Assembly (NCBI GenBank): GCA_964510315.1
Contig: CAZEAP010000042.1
Location: forward strand, 1 to 22,927
DNA length: 22,927 nt
Reading direction: 5' to 3'
Origin: CAZEAP01 sp964510315
GTDB taxonomy: Bacteria > Planctomycetota > Brocadiia > SM23-32
The stretch's first letter is position 1, and every line of letters starts with the position of its first letter. Made by a program: the position numbers and the translations under genes. The notes under the pieces were generated by a model. That model ran no database searches, was not told the DNA's origin, and was given only the letters and a program-made list of their open reading frames with translations. This document shows, piece after piece, positions 8,835-15,524 of the stretch.

Positions 8835-10100
8835 ATGCCGGAGCAACCGAACATCATCTTCATACTGACCGACGACCTCGGATACCGGGACCTGGGCTGC
8901 TACGGCCAGGAGAAGATCGCCACTCCCAACCTCGATCGGATGGCCGGGGAGGGGATGTGCTTCACCTCCTGCTACGCCGGCTCCCCGGTGTGCGCCCCCT
9001 GCCGCAGCGTGCTGATGACCGGTCAGCACACCGGCCGCACGCGGGTGCGGGACAACTTCGCCGCCGTCGGGGGCGTTCCGCCCCAGGGCCGCGTGCCCCT
9101 CGAACCGGAGGACACCACCGTGGCCGAGGTGCTCAAAGATGCCGGCTACGCCACCGGTATCACCGGCAAGTGGGGCCTGGGCGAGCCGGACACCACCGGC
9201 GTGCCCAACCGCAAGGGGTTCGAGGAGTGGTTCGGTTACCTCAACCAGCGCAACGCCCACAGCTACTATCCGCCCTACCTGTGGCACAACCAGGAGAAGG
9301 TGGAACTGGAGGGTAACGAGGGGGACGGACAGGAGCAGTGGTCGCACGAGCTGATCGCGGATTTCGGCCTGGAGTTCATCCGCGAGCACGCCGACGGGCC
9401 CTTCTTCCTCTACCTGGCCTGGACACTCCCCCACGGCAAGTACCAGATACCCAGCCTGGAGCCGTATTCTCAGAAGGGATGGCCTCGCGACGCGAAGGCC
9501 TACGCCGCCATGGTGCGGAGGATAGACTGGGACGTGGGCCGGGTCCTCGACCTGCTGAAGGAGCTGGAGATCGACGAGCGGACCATCGTCTTCTTCTGTT
9601 CCGACAACGGAGCCGCCCGCCGCTGGGAGGGCCTGTTCGATAGCTGCGGCGAGCTGCGCGGGAGGAAGGGGGATGTCTACGAGGGCGGCATCAGGACTCC
9701 CATGCTGGTGCGCCGGCCCGGCAGCGTCCCCGCCGGTGAAGTCAGCGATGCCCCCTGGTATTTCGCCGACTTCCTGCCGACGGCCGCCGAACTGGCCGGG
9801 GCCCCCCTTCCCAAAGACATCGACGGGGTCAGCGTCCTGCCCACACTGCTGGGTCGGGAACAGGACCTCTGCACCCGCCGGCTCTACTGGGAGCTGCCCG
9901 GCGAACTGCTCCAGCAGGCCGTCCGCCAAGGCTGCTGGAAGGCCGTCCGCCACGGCCTGTCGGGGGCGGTGGAACTCTACGACCTGGGCTGCGACGTCTG
10001 CGAGAGCACGGACCTGGCGGCCGAGCGGCCGAAGGTGGCCGAGGAGTTCGCTCGCTACCTGACCGCCACCCACGAGGAATCGCCCTGCTGGCCCGACTGA
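8835..10100 (+). CDS. Sulfatase 5 (CAPCR-type, arylsulfatase A-like)
   Basis: This 421-residue sulfatase belongs to a different clade from its neighbours. It has the double Asp TDDLGYRDLGCYG (D13-D14) typical of arylsulfatase A/N-acetylgalactosamine-6-sulfatase-like enzymes. The active-site motif is C-A-P-C-R (53-57), with an unusual second Cys, followed by MTGQHTGRTR. GKWGLG (111-116) replaces GKWHLG, and SDNG (D257-N258) replaces SDHG. The KGDVYEGGIRTPML segment near residues 278-291 is classic for this clade. No signal peptide is present, unlike many secreted arylsulfatases. The ATG at 8835 has GGAG at 8825-8828. The next gene is 13 bases on. Substrate unknown; the clade includes exo-acting enzymes on sulfated sugars. 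Confidence 0.95.
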   Translation: MPEQPNIIFILTDDLGYRDLGCYGQEKIATPNLDRMAGEGMCFTSCYAGSPVCAPCRSVLMTGQHTGRTRVRDNFAAVGGVPPQGRVPLEPEDTTVAEVLKDAGYATGITGKWGLGEPDTTGVPNRKGFEEWFGYLNQRNAHSYYPPYLWHNQEKVELEGNEGDGQEQWSHELIADFGLEFIREHADGPFFLYLAWTLPHGKYQIPSLEPYSQKGWPRDAKAYAAMVRRIDWDVGRVLDLLKELEIDERTIVFFCSDNGAARRWEGLFDSCGELRGRKGDVYEGGIRTPMLVRRPGSVPAGEVSDAPWYFADFLPTAAELAGAPLPKDIDGVSVLPTLLGREQDLCTRRLYWELPGELLQQAVRQGCWKAVRHGLSGAVELYDLGCDVCESTDLAAERPKVAEEFARYLTATHEESPCWPD

Positions 10101-10113
10101 CCCCGAGGCCGGA

Positions 10114-11205
10114 ATGGAGCCCATCGAGTTCAAACCGAACCTTCCGGAGGCGGACGAAAGGATCCGTCGGTGGTGGGAACGGACCGCGACCGACCGGCCC
10201 GTCGTCTCCCTCCACGTGCAGCCCTCCGAGCCCTACGCGGGGCCCGTCTCCCACCACGACACGTTGAGGGAACGCTGGCTCGACGCCGAGTTCAGGGTGG
10301 AGGAGGCGGCGGCCCGAATGGCGCGCCGTGACTATCCGGCCGAGGCGCTGCCGGTCTTCGAGCCCAACCTCGGCCCCGACCTGCTGGCCACGTTCTTCGG
10401 TGCCGAGCTGAGGTTCTCGGAGCAGACCAGTTGGGCGCAGCCCGTGCTGGATGATCGGTCGGACTGGGCTGCCTTCCGCCGGCGGGAACCGGACCCGGAG
10501 AACGCCTGCTGGCGGGCGGCCGAGGCCATGATGGAGCTGGCCATCGAGCGGGGCCGAGGCCGGTTCCTGGTCTCCTGCCCCAACCATCACGGGAACTTCG
10601 ACCTGCTGGTGGCCCTCAGGGGCGCCGCGGAGCTGTGCCTGGACGCCGCCGACGCCCCCGAACTGGTGACCGACGCCGCGATGCACGCCGCCGACGCCAC
10701 CCTCCTCTGCTTTGCAGAGTACTGGAGGCGCGTCCAACCCACCGGCATGGGGTCCACCACCTGGGTGTGGTATCGGCATCCGGGGCCGGCCGGGGTGCTG
10801 CAGTGCGATTTCTGGTCCCTGATCTCGCCGGAGATGGGCCGTCGCCTGGTGCTGCCGGCGGTGCTGAAGGAGATGGAGCCACTGGAGCGGAGCGTCTTTC
10901 ACCTGGACGGGCCCGGCGCCCTGGGGCACCTGGAGTCGCTGCTGGGAATCCCCGGGCTCGACGCCGTGCAGTGGGTGCAGGGGGCGGGCGGGGGGCCCGG
11001 CTCCGACTGGATCAAACTCTACCGGCGGGTGCTGGAGGCCGGGAAGAGCGTGCAATGCTTCGTCATGGACGCCGAGGACGCCCGCGCCGTGGCCCGGCGG
11101 ATCGGGGCGCGCGGCGTCTGGCTGGTGGTCTGTGAGCCTTTCCAGGATACGAGGTCGGCGGAACGGTTCCTGAGCGAACTTGTGGGCGCCTGCCGCAGCG
11201 GATGA
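10114..11205 (+). CDS. Uroporphyrinogen decarboxylase (URO-D)-like superfamily protein
   Basis: This is a 363-residue protein with the overall pattern of the URO-D/cobalamin-independent methyltransferase TIM-barrel superfamily. Examples are the FLVSCPNHHGNFDLLVALRG segment region (150-170), a central CDFWSLISPEMG strand-helix and a C-terminal ARRIGARGVWLVV. It lacks the N-terminal RQAGR-type motif of true heme-pathway uroporphyrinogen decarboxylases, so a role in heme synthesis is unlikely. Relatives include corrinoid-dependent methyltransferase subunits and many uncharacterised proteins of PVC bacteria found in sugar loci. There is no signal peptide. It starts 13 bases after sulfatase 5 with a weak GAGG upstream. 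In this operon it might remove or transfer a methyl group from a methylated sugar, but that is speculation; the superfamily call is moderately strong. Confidence 0.78.
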   Translation: MEPIEFKPNLPEADERIRRWWERTATDRPVVSLHVQPSEPYAGPVSHHDTLRERWLDAEFRVEEAAARMARRDYPAEALPVFEPNLGPDLLATFFGAELRFSEQTSWAQPVLDDRSDWAAFRRREPDPENACWRAAEAMMELAIERGRGRFLVSCPNHHGNFDLLVALRGAAELCLDAADAPELVTDAAMHAADATLLCFAEYWRRVQPTGMGSTTWVWYRHPGPAGVLQCDFWSLISPEMGRRLVLPAVLKEMEPLERSVFHLDGPGALGHLESLLGIPGLDAVQWVQGAGGGPGSDWIKLYRRVLEAGKSVQCFVMDAEDARAVARRIGARGVWLVVCEPFQDTRSAERFLSELVGACRSG

Positions 11206-11249
11206 GCTGGAATTGTTCGCGGCGGCGCCGGCGTGCGGAGGAGCAAACG

Positions 11250-12125
11250 ATGGCTGAAAACGTCAGGTTGACCATGCTGAACTCCCTGGCGGGCGGGGAC
11301 TTCGAGGAGTCGCTGGACCGCCAGCGGGATTGGGGAATCGAGGTGCTGGACCTGAAGGACGGTATCTTCGGGAAGAGCGTCCTGGAGCTGACCGACGATG
11401 AGGCGGAGCGCGCGGCCTCCATGGCCCGCGAGCGGGGGCTGGAGGTCTATTGCCTGTCCACCGGCCTGTTCTTCGGAGAGGTCGAGGAAGGGGAGGAGGA
11501 GTTCCGGAGTCGGCATCTCGACCGGGTGGAGCGCGCCTGCCGGCTGGCCGGCATATTCCGGCCCCGGTTCGTCCGACTGCTGGCCGCACGGACCTCGCGC
11601 CGCCACCGCGTACGGGACGCCGTCGCCTATCTTCGGGCCGAGGCCCCCTGGGTGCTGGAATTCTACGGCCGGGCGGTGGAGGAAATTGCGGAGGCCGGGT
11701 TCGAGGTGACCATCGAGAACGAAATCGGCGGCTGCCTGCTGTCGAATCCGCAGGAGGTGCTCGCGTTCTTCCACGCCCTGCCCTCGGCCGCGCAGCCCTG
11801 GTTCACCTGGGACGTGCAGAACATGTGGCAGATGGGCACTTTCCCCGCCAGGGAGGTCTATCGGACGCTCCGCCCCCTGATCGGCTACCTGCACCTGAAG
11901 GGCGGGATGGCGGAGGAGGAGGGCACGGCCTTGAAATGGCGTTCGGCCCTGGAGGATGCCACGTGGCCGGTGGGCGGGATCGTTCGGGCGGTCGCTTCCG
12001 ACGGCGTTTCCCCGGTGATCTGCCTCAACTATCCCCACGGCGAGGCCAAACCCGGCTACGACTACGACGACCTGGTCCAGCGCGACCTGGCCTACGTCCG
12101 CTCCATCCTCCGGGAGGTCTCATAA
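11250..12125 (+). CDS. Xylose isomerase-like TIM-barrel protein (sugar phosphate isomerase/epimerase)
   Basis: This 291-residue protein matches the AP-endonuclease-2/xylose isomerase-like TIM barrel, whose members isomerise or epimerise sugars or keto-inositols at a divalent metal. Expected metal ligands are visible as Glu156 (TIENE), Asp188 (TWDVQN) and His215 (YLHLKGG). On the last strand the usual Glu is replaced by Asn260 (VICLNY), so the metal site looks incomplete. The frame opens at 11202, but the ATG at 11250 has GGAGGAG at 11237-11243, six bases upstream, and avoids an Arg-rich leader, so it is preferred. It is the last gene of the operon, before a stem-loop and a convergent gene. 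Exact reaction unknown. Confidence 0.85.
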   Translation: MAENVRLTMLNSLAGGDFEESLDRQRDWGIEVLDLKDGIFGKSVLELTDDEAERAASMARERGLEVYCLSTGLFFGEVEEGEEEFRSRHLDRVERACRLAGIFRPRFVRLLAARTSRRHRVRDAVAYLRAEAPWVLEFYGRAVEEIAEAGFEVTIENEIGGCLLSNPQEVLAFFHALPSAAQPWFTWDVQNMWQMGTFPAREVYRTLRPLIGYLHLKGGMAEEEGTALKWRSALEDATWPVGGIVRAVASDGVSPVICLNYPHGEAKPGYDYDDLVQRDLAYVRSILREVS

Positions 12126-12151
12126 GCGGGGAGTGCAGCGGGCGTGGGAGA

Positions 12152-12176
12152 CCGGCGGCCCTCAGACCTCCGCCGG
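12152..12176. terminator. Stem-loop between convergent genes, possible bidirectional terminator
   Basis: CCGGCGG (12152-12158) pairs perfectly with CCGCCGG (12170-12176) across an 11-base loop. It lies 26 bases after the stop of the sulfatase operon and covers the stop of the leftward gene. There is no T-run, so efficient intrinsic termination is uncertain. Confidence 0.35.
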
Positions 12177-13448
12177 CATCTGATGCCAGCCTTCTTTGAT
12201 GGCGACGATGAGTTTCCGTCGGAGCTGAAAGAACTCGGCCTGATGGGCGGAACCATCGTCCCTCTGACGCCACTGCTTCAGCGCCGCTCTGGCCCTGCCG
12301 GCCAGTTTGGCTGCAACTCGGCGTGTCTGGCGGTCGGCCAGGTAAGAGCGCCCCTGGCGGCTCCGCGGAGCCTTATCTGCCATCTCCAGGGCGATTCGAT
12401 ATACGGCGATGGGGGCGTGTTTGAGCTGGCTATTGGTGTGGAAGTAACGCCGGATGGAGCCGGTCCTGCGGCCGGTCTGCTCTGAGATGAGTTCATAGAC
12501 CTGCTGCTTTGTGCCAAGCTGCTCCACGAGTTCAGCCATCAGCCTGGCGGTCCATTCCACGGGGACCGCCCTGTACTCGTCCTCGATGTCGGGGTCTTGG
12601 CCCTGCTCCACGGCTTCCAGCCAGCCCTCCAGGCACTGCTTTATCTCGAGTTGGACGCGTTTGGCTTTGCGCCTGCCGCTGAGGGCCTTATGGACGCAGC
12701 AGTAGGTCAGGCTCGTTTTGCCGGCTATGGCCCGGTGCATCGCGCAGTGGCTGCGGAACAGCAGCTTCTTCCGGATCCTTTCCAGCCACCGATCCGGGTC
12801 TTCTTCCCCGCAGAGTTGCTCCAGCGGCACGAGGTGGGTCCGCCACTCGTCCCCTAGACCGCGAAGTATGACCTCGATGCAGGCGGGGATCCCCTGCGGG
12901 GGAGGCTCGTCCTGGAAGAATGCGCGGATCCTTTTTCTGGAGAACTCGTATCCTCTTCTGCGCAGTTCCTCTTGCAGGTGAGGCACCAGTTTCACAAGGG
13001 AGAACGGTTCTTCTTCCTGCAATTCTTCCAGCAGGTTCCGGAATTCTGCTGCTCGTATGTAGCGGGGCTTCAAGAACCGGCGGTGACCGTCCAGGACGAT
13101 CGCGTCGGCCAGACGCCGTACCTGCGCCTCCGGAGCTGAACTCACCCCGTCCAGGAGAGCCGAGTTGTCGGTGCAGTTGGCCGCATCGAAGTGCGCACCG
13201 AGCAGTTCACGCACCTTGCTCTGCAGGTCGCTCAGCAGGTTGTGCATCGTGGTGGAGGCTGGCGGGGGGGCTTCCGAACCCGAATCTGCGTCCTCCAGCA
13301 TTCGCAGTATATTCTCGGGTTCATGCGCGTTCCTCGTCCGGGCGAGGAACTCGGCCAGCGTCCGGCAGTTTACCTCGTGGCCGATCGATTTCATCAGATC
13401 CCTGTACGCACGGTACGTCGCGGCCAAGTCTCCGCTTTCACCGGTCAA
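12162..13448 (-). CDS. Unrecognised 428-residue protein with HTH-like units
   Basis: I do not recognise this family. The protein is mostly helical, strongly charged and has no signal peptide or membrane segment. At least two stretches look like helix-turn-helix DNA-binding units: about 238-258 (HRAIAGKTSLTYCCVHKALSG, reminiscent of LacI-type recognition helices) followed by basic GRRKAKR, and about 316-340 (YELISEQTGRRTGSIRRYF). A third, weaker candidate spans about 151-180, ending RKRIRAFF. The C-terminus is Arg/Lys-rich. These features suggest nucleic-acid binding. The start is a TTG at 13448, chosen because a full AGGAGGTG Shine-Dalgarno sequence lies seven bases upstream and no ATG fits. 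It lies downstream of the HepT-like gene on the same strand (150-base gap) and convergent with the sulfatase operon. A regulator or a mobile-element accessory protein are both possible. Confidence 0.75.
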   Translation of the reverse strand: MTGESGDLAATYRAYRDLMKSIGHEVNCRTLAEFLARTRNAHEPENILRMLEDADSGSEAPPPASTTMHNLLSDLQSKVRELLGAHFDAANCTDNSALLDGVSSAPEAQVRRLADAIVLDGHRRFLKPRYIRAAEFRNLLEELQEEEPFSLVKLVPHLQEELRRRGYEFSRKRIRAFFQDEPPPQGIPACIEVILRGLGDEWRTHLVPLEQLCGEEDPDRWLERIRKKLLFRSHCAMHRAIAGKTSLTYCCVHKALSGRRKAKRVQLEIKQCLEGWLEAVEQGQDPDIEDEYRAVPVEWTARLMAELVEQLGTKQQVYELISEQTGRRTGSIRRYFHTNSQLKHAPIAVYRIALEMADKAPRSRQGRSYLADRQTRRVAAKLAGRARAALKQWRQRDDGSAHQAEFFQLRRKLIVAIKEGWHQMPAEV

Positions 13449-13455
13449 ACTAAAC

Positions 13456-13463
13456 CACCTCCT
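13456..13463 (-). promoter_or_regulatory. Strong Shine-Dalgarno sequence fixing a TTG start
   Basis: On the minus strand these bases read AGGAGGTG, fully complementary to the 16S rRNA 3' end, seven bases before the TTG at 13448. This is the strongest ribosome-binding site in the window and is the main argument for the non-ATG start of the HTH-like protein. Confidence 0.75.
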
Positions 13464-13598
13464 GGATGGGAGACGAGTGGTTTTGACTCGAGAACATTGG
13501 CCTAAAAAGGCTCAACAAGGCCGGGCACCTTTCATGGGTGAAGCCCTGCGGCCGTCGGGGTGCGAGTTCCGTCCTCTCCCGCCGTCCGAGGGCCTTTA

Positions 13599-13940
13599 CT
13601 ACTTGATCTGGCGTTCGTTGATGATGCTCTGAATCCCGTGGTGCAGCTCCGGGAGTTCTGCATGGACACATTCCCAGATGCTGTCCCTCTCCGGCTGCCA
13701 CGGATCGCCGATCACCTCCCGACAGAGGTGATCCAGGTGATCCCAATCAACCTGGGGGTGTGCATCCCTGAAAGAGTTGCCCAGGTGCTTGCCGGCCAGG
13801 CTGATGAGCTGGAGATTCCACAGCACGGCGTGCTGGCACTTCAACGATCCCGAAAAGGAACCCTCACCATGTTTGCAGAAATGCTGGATCCGGCGAATGG
13901 ACTGGTTCATTCGGATGATCCACCGCAGAGAATCGCCCAT
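13599..13940 (-). CDS. HepT-like (DUF86) protein with degraded HEPN active-site motif
   Basis: This 113-residue protein follows the HepT/DUF86 pattern along its length: an N-terminal helix SLRWIIRMNQSIRRIQ, then QHAVLWNLQLISLAGKHL (36-53), HPQVDW (61-66) and a C-terminal SIWECVHAELPEL (87-99). HepT toxins are HEPN-domain RNases controlled by MntA nucleotidyltransferases. The family's R-x4-H-x-Y motif appears here as R74-x4-D79-x-W81, so both the catalytic His and the Tyr that MntA AMPylates are missing. RNase activity is therefore unlikely. No MntA partner is nearby. The ATG at 13940 was preferred because it starts just before the first helix and has AGGAAGGGG upstream; the frame itself remains open to 15008, across the sigma-factor gene on the other strand. 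It could be a decayed toxin or a repurposed binding protein. Family call is mine by pattern only. Confidence 0.72.
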   Translation of the reverse strand: MGDSLRWIIRMNQSIRRIQHFCKHGEGSFSGSLKCQHAVLWNLQLISLAGKHLGNSFRDAHPQVDWDHLDHLCREVIGDPWQPERDSIWECVHAELPELHHGIQSIINERQIK

Positions 13941-14136
13941 CGGGTAATCCCCTTCCTGTCCCTTAAGACAGCGCTCCCACTCTCGGCGTTTTCGCAAGTG
14001 ACGGTGCACGTGAACTGCAGGGCTCCGGCTGCCTTCCGGAGGCACAATGCCCCTGTCATCATATATACGCATTTTTCTGACTCGTCTTGCACGGACGCCC
14101 GCGCCACAACACAAAAAGGTGATCCATACTGCACAC

Positions 14137-14164
14137 TTGACATGGGTGTCGTAACTGTTACGCT
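14137..14164 (+). promoter_or_regulatory. Candidate promoter of the sigma factor gene
   Basis: A perfect TTGACA (14137-14142) is followed after 16 bases by TACGCT (14159-14164), which has an extended -10 TG at 14156-14157. The -10 hexamer itself is weak (three of six), as expected of a promoter needing the extension or an alternative sigma factor. Transcription would start near 14171, leaving a leader of about 37 bases. Confidence 0.42.
14139..14161. promoter_or_regulatory. Two abutting inverted repeats inside the sigma promoter, possible operator
   Basis: GACA-TGGG-TGTC (14139-14150) is directly followed by GTAAC-T-GTTAC (14151-14161). Both arms are perfect. The first overlaps the -35 box and the second overlaps the start of the -10 box, the usual position of a repressor site. 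Confidence 0.4.
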
Positions 14165-14207
14165 GGCATGTGCAAATCCTGTCATAGCTGCCGAGGGGGA
14201 CAGGCTT

Positions 14208-14972
14208 ATGGGAAAGGGAAGCACGCCCCGGGATCGGACGCTTCCCACCACCAACTGGCCGCTTGTGGAGCGTGCCGGGCGCGAGGGCCGGGCAGTGGCT
14301 CTTGAGCAGCTTCTGGAGCGCTACCTTTCTCCTTTGAGAACCCACCTGGTATTCGAACGTCACCTGGATCCCCACCGGGCCGACGACATGCTGCAGAGCT
14401 TCGTGTCCGACCAGGTTCTGCAGCGCGATCTGATCGCGCGCGCCGACCGGAAGCGCGGCAAGTTCCGAACCTTCCTTCTTACCGCGCTTGACAACTACGT
14501 CATCAGCCGACTGCGGCGGGAGAACGCCGATAAACGGGCTCCGGAACGCGCCGCATTGGTGGACATGCGGGAGCATCCGGAGATGGTTCGGACCGAGTGC
14601 GGGCCCGCCGAGAAGTTCGAGGTGGCCTGGGCGCGTGAAGTGCTGGCCGAAGCGGTCCGCCGGATGCGGGCGGATTGCGAGAAGCGCGACCGCGTGGAGA
14701 TCTGGCGGCTCTTCGAGCAACGCGTGGTCGGTCCCAGCCTTGGCGACATGGATCCGGTGCCCTACGAGGAGCTTGTGGAGCGTCTCGGCTTTAAGTCTCC
14801 TTCTCAGGCGTATAACGCCCTGGTCACCGCCAAGCGGACTTTCGTGCGTTCCCTGGAGTCCGTTGTGGGGGAATACGTCGCCGACGGCGAGGGGGTTGAA
14901 GCGGAAATCCGGGAGTTGCGCGCGATTCTGTCCCGGGCCGCTGCAAGATCGGCCGACGCCCTGCGTATATAA
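14208..14972 (+). CDS. ECF-like RNA polymerase sigma factor (planctomycete type)
   Basis: This 254-residue protein has the layout of sigma70-family ECF factors as found in planctomycetes. Region 2 spans about residues 28-108: LEQLLERYLSPLRTHL, then HRADDMLQSFVSDQVLQRDL and the KRGKFRTFLLTALDNYV stretch. A region-4 helix-turn-helix lies near 184-216 (VPYEELVERLGFKSPSQAYNALVTAKRTF). A longer linker than in classical RpoE lies between them. It would direct RNA polymerase to a dedicated promoter set. The open frame begins at 13560, but the upstream part is the shadow of the HepT-like gene. The ATG at 14208 has a purine-rich GAGGGGGACAGG upstream and a candidate promoter 44 bases away. It is the first of a three-gene unit with a small protein and an LRR kinase, an arrangement that suggests signalling from kinase to sigma factor. 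Confidence 0.85.
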   Translation: MGKGSTPRDRTLPTTNWPLVERAGREGRAVALEQLLERYLSPLRTHLVFERHLDPHRADDMLQSFVSDQVLQRDLIARADRKRGKFRTFLLTALDNYVISRLRRENADKRAPERAALVDMREHPEMVRTECGPAEKFEVAWAREVLAEAVRRMRADCEKRDRVEIWRLFEQRVVGPSLGDMDPVPYEELVERLGFKSPSQAYNALVTAKRTFVRSLESVVGEYVADGEGVEAEIRELRAILSRAAARSADALRI

Positions 14973-14990
14973 ACTAAGGTGGGACAGTAT

Positions 14991-15524
14991 GTGGCTATGC
15001 AACAGCACGGTTGGGACATTTACGGCAGCGAGCCGGCCGAACTGGCCGAGCTGATGGAACTGGCCGAGCAGCCTCAGAATCTATGGCGCTCAAATGAGTT
15101 GGGCGCCGTCCTCAGGCATCAGCTGCACGCCCCTGTGGGCTTTGACCTGGGGGGCCTCGAAGCGGCCGAAGTCCAGGGCCTGAGGCCGGTGGGCGAGGGC
15201 GGGGATCTGTTGATCAACAGTTTCGCCGACCTCTTCCACCACCCGCATCCTCCCCTGGGGCTGCTCCGGCTGGTAAAGCAGTTCGCAAAGGCGAACCGCG
15301 CCCACCCGGACAGTCCGCTGCCCGTCGAGGTCGCGGCTCTGCTTTATCTCCTCAGCATTGCAGTCGCCCGCCTCAGGTGCGGAGAGCGCATCAGCAGTCT
15401 CGATGATGATGCGTTGCGGGAGGGCCTGAAGTGGGCAAGTGAACAATGTTGGCTCGACAACCCGACGCGCAGCCTGATCACCGAAGCGATGGATAGCCTG
15501 GGTGCTCGCGGACAGGGCCTGTGA
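14991..15524 (+). CDS. Small conserved-looking protein between sigma factor and kinase
   Basis: This is a 177-residue protein without a named function. It has no signal peptide or membrane segment. The C-terminal half is helical, with a LLRLVKQFAKANR segment, a PLPVEVAALLYLLSIAVARLRCGERI stretch in two parts, and LDDDALREGLKWA (about residues 140-155). I recall similar proteins encoded between ECF sigma factors and Ser/Thr kinases in planctomycetes, but cannot verify it. Possible starts are GTG 14979, GTG 14991 and ATG 14997. AGGTGGGA at 14977-14984 is well spaced for 14991 and overlaps the first, so 14991 is preferred. The last four bases overlap the kinase start (GTGA), implying coupled translation with the kinase. 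It may be an adaptor or regulator between kinase and sigma factor. Confidence 0.78.
   Translation: MAMQQHGWDIYGSEPAELAELMELAEQPQNLWRSNELGAVLRHQLHAPVGFDLGGLEAAEVQGLRPVGEGGDLLINSFADLFHHPHPPLGLLRLVKQFAKANRAHPDSPLPVEVAALLYLLSIAVARLRCGERISSLDDDALREGLKWASEQCWLDNPTRSLITEAMDSLGARGQGL

Noticed and set aside
7272..10133. A 953-residue open frame on the minus strand
   Set aside because: It lies exactly antisense to sulfatases 4 and 5, which have full motifs and good ribosome-binding sites. Its translation is Gly/Val/Gln-rich without domains, typical of antisense frames in GC-rich genes.
13560..14207. N-terminal extension of the sigma factor frame on the plus strand
   Set aside because: It is antisense to the HepT-like gene and lacks sigma-factor features. 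The ATG at 14208 gives a normal N-terminus and lies downstream of a candidate promoter.
13941..15008. Extension of the HepT-like frame upstream on the minus strand
   Set aside because: This part is antisense to the sigma factor, whose regions 2 and 4 are recognisable. The HepT pattern begins only near 13940, where a ribosome-binding site is present.
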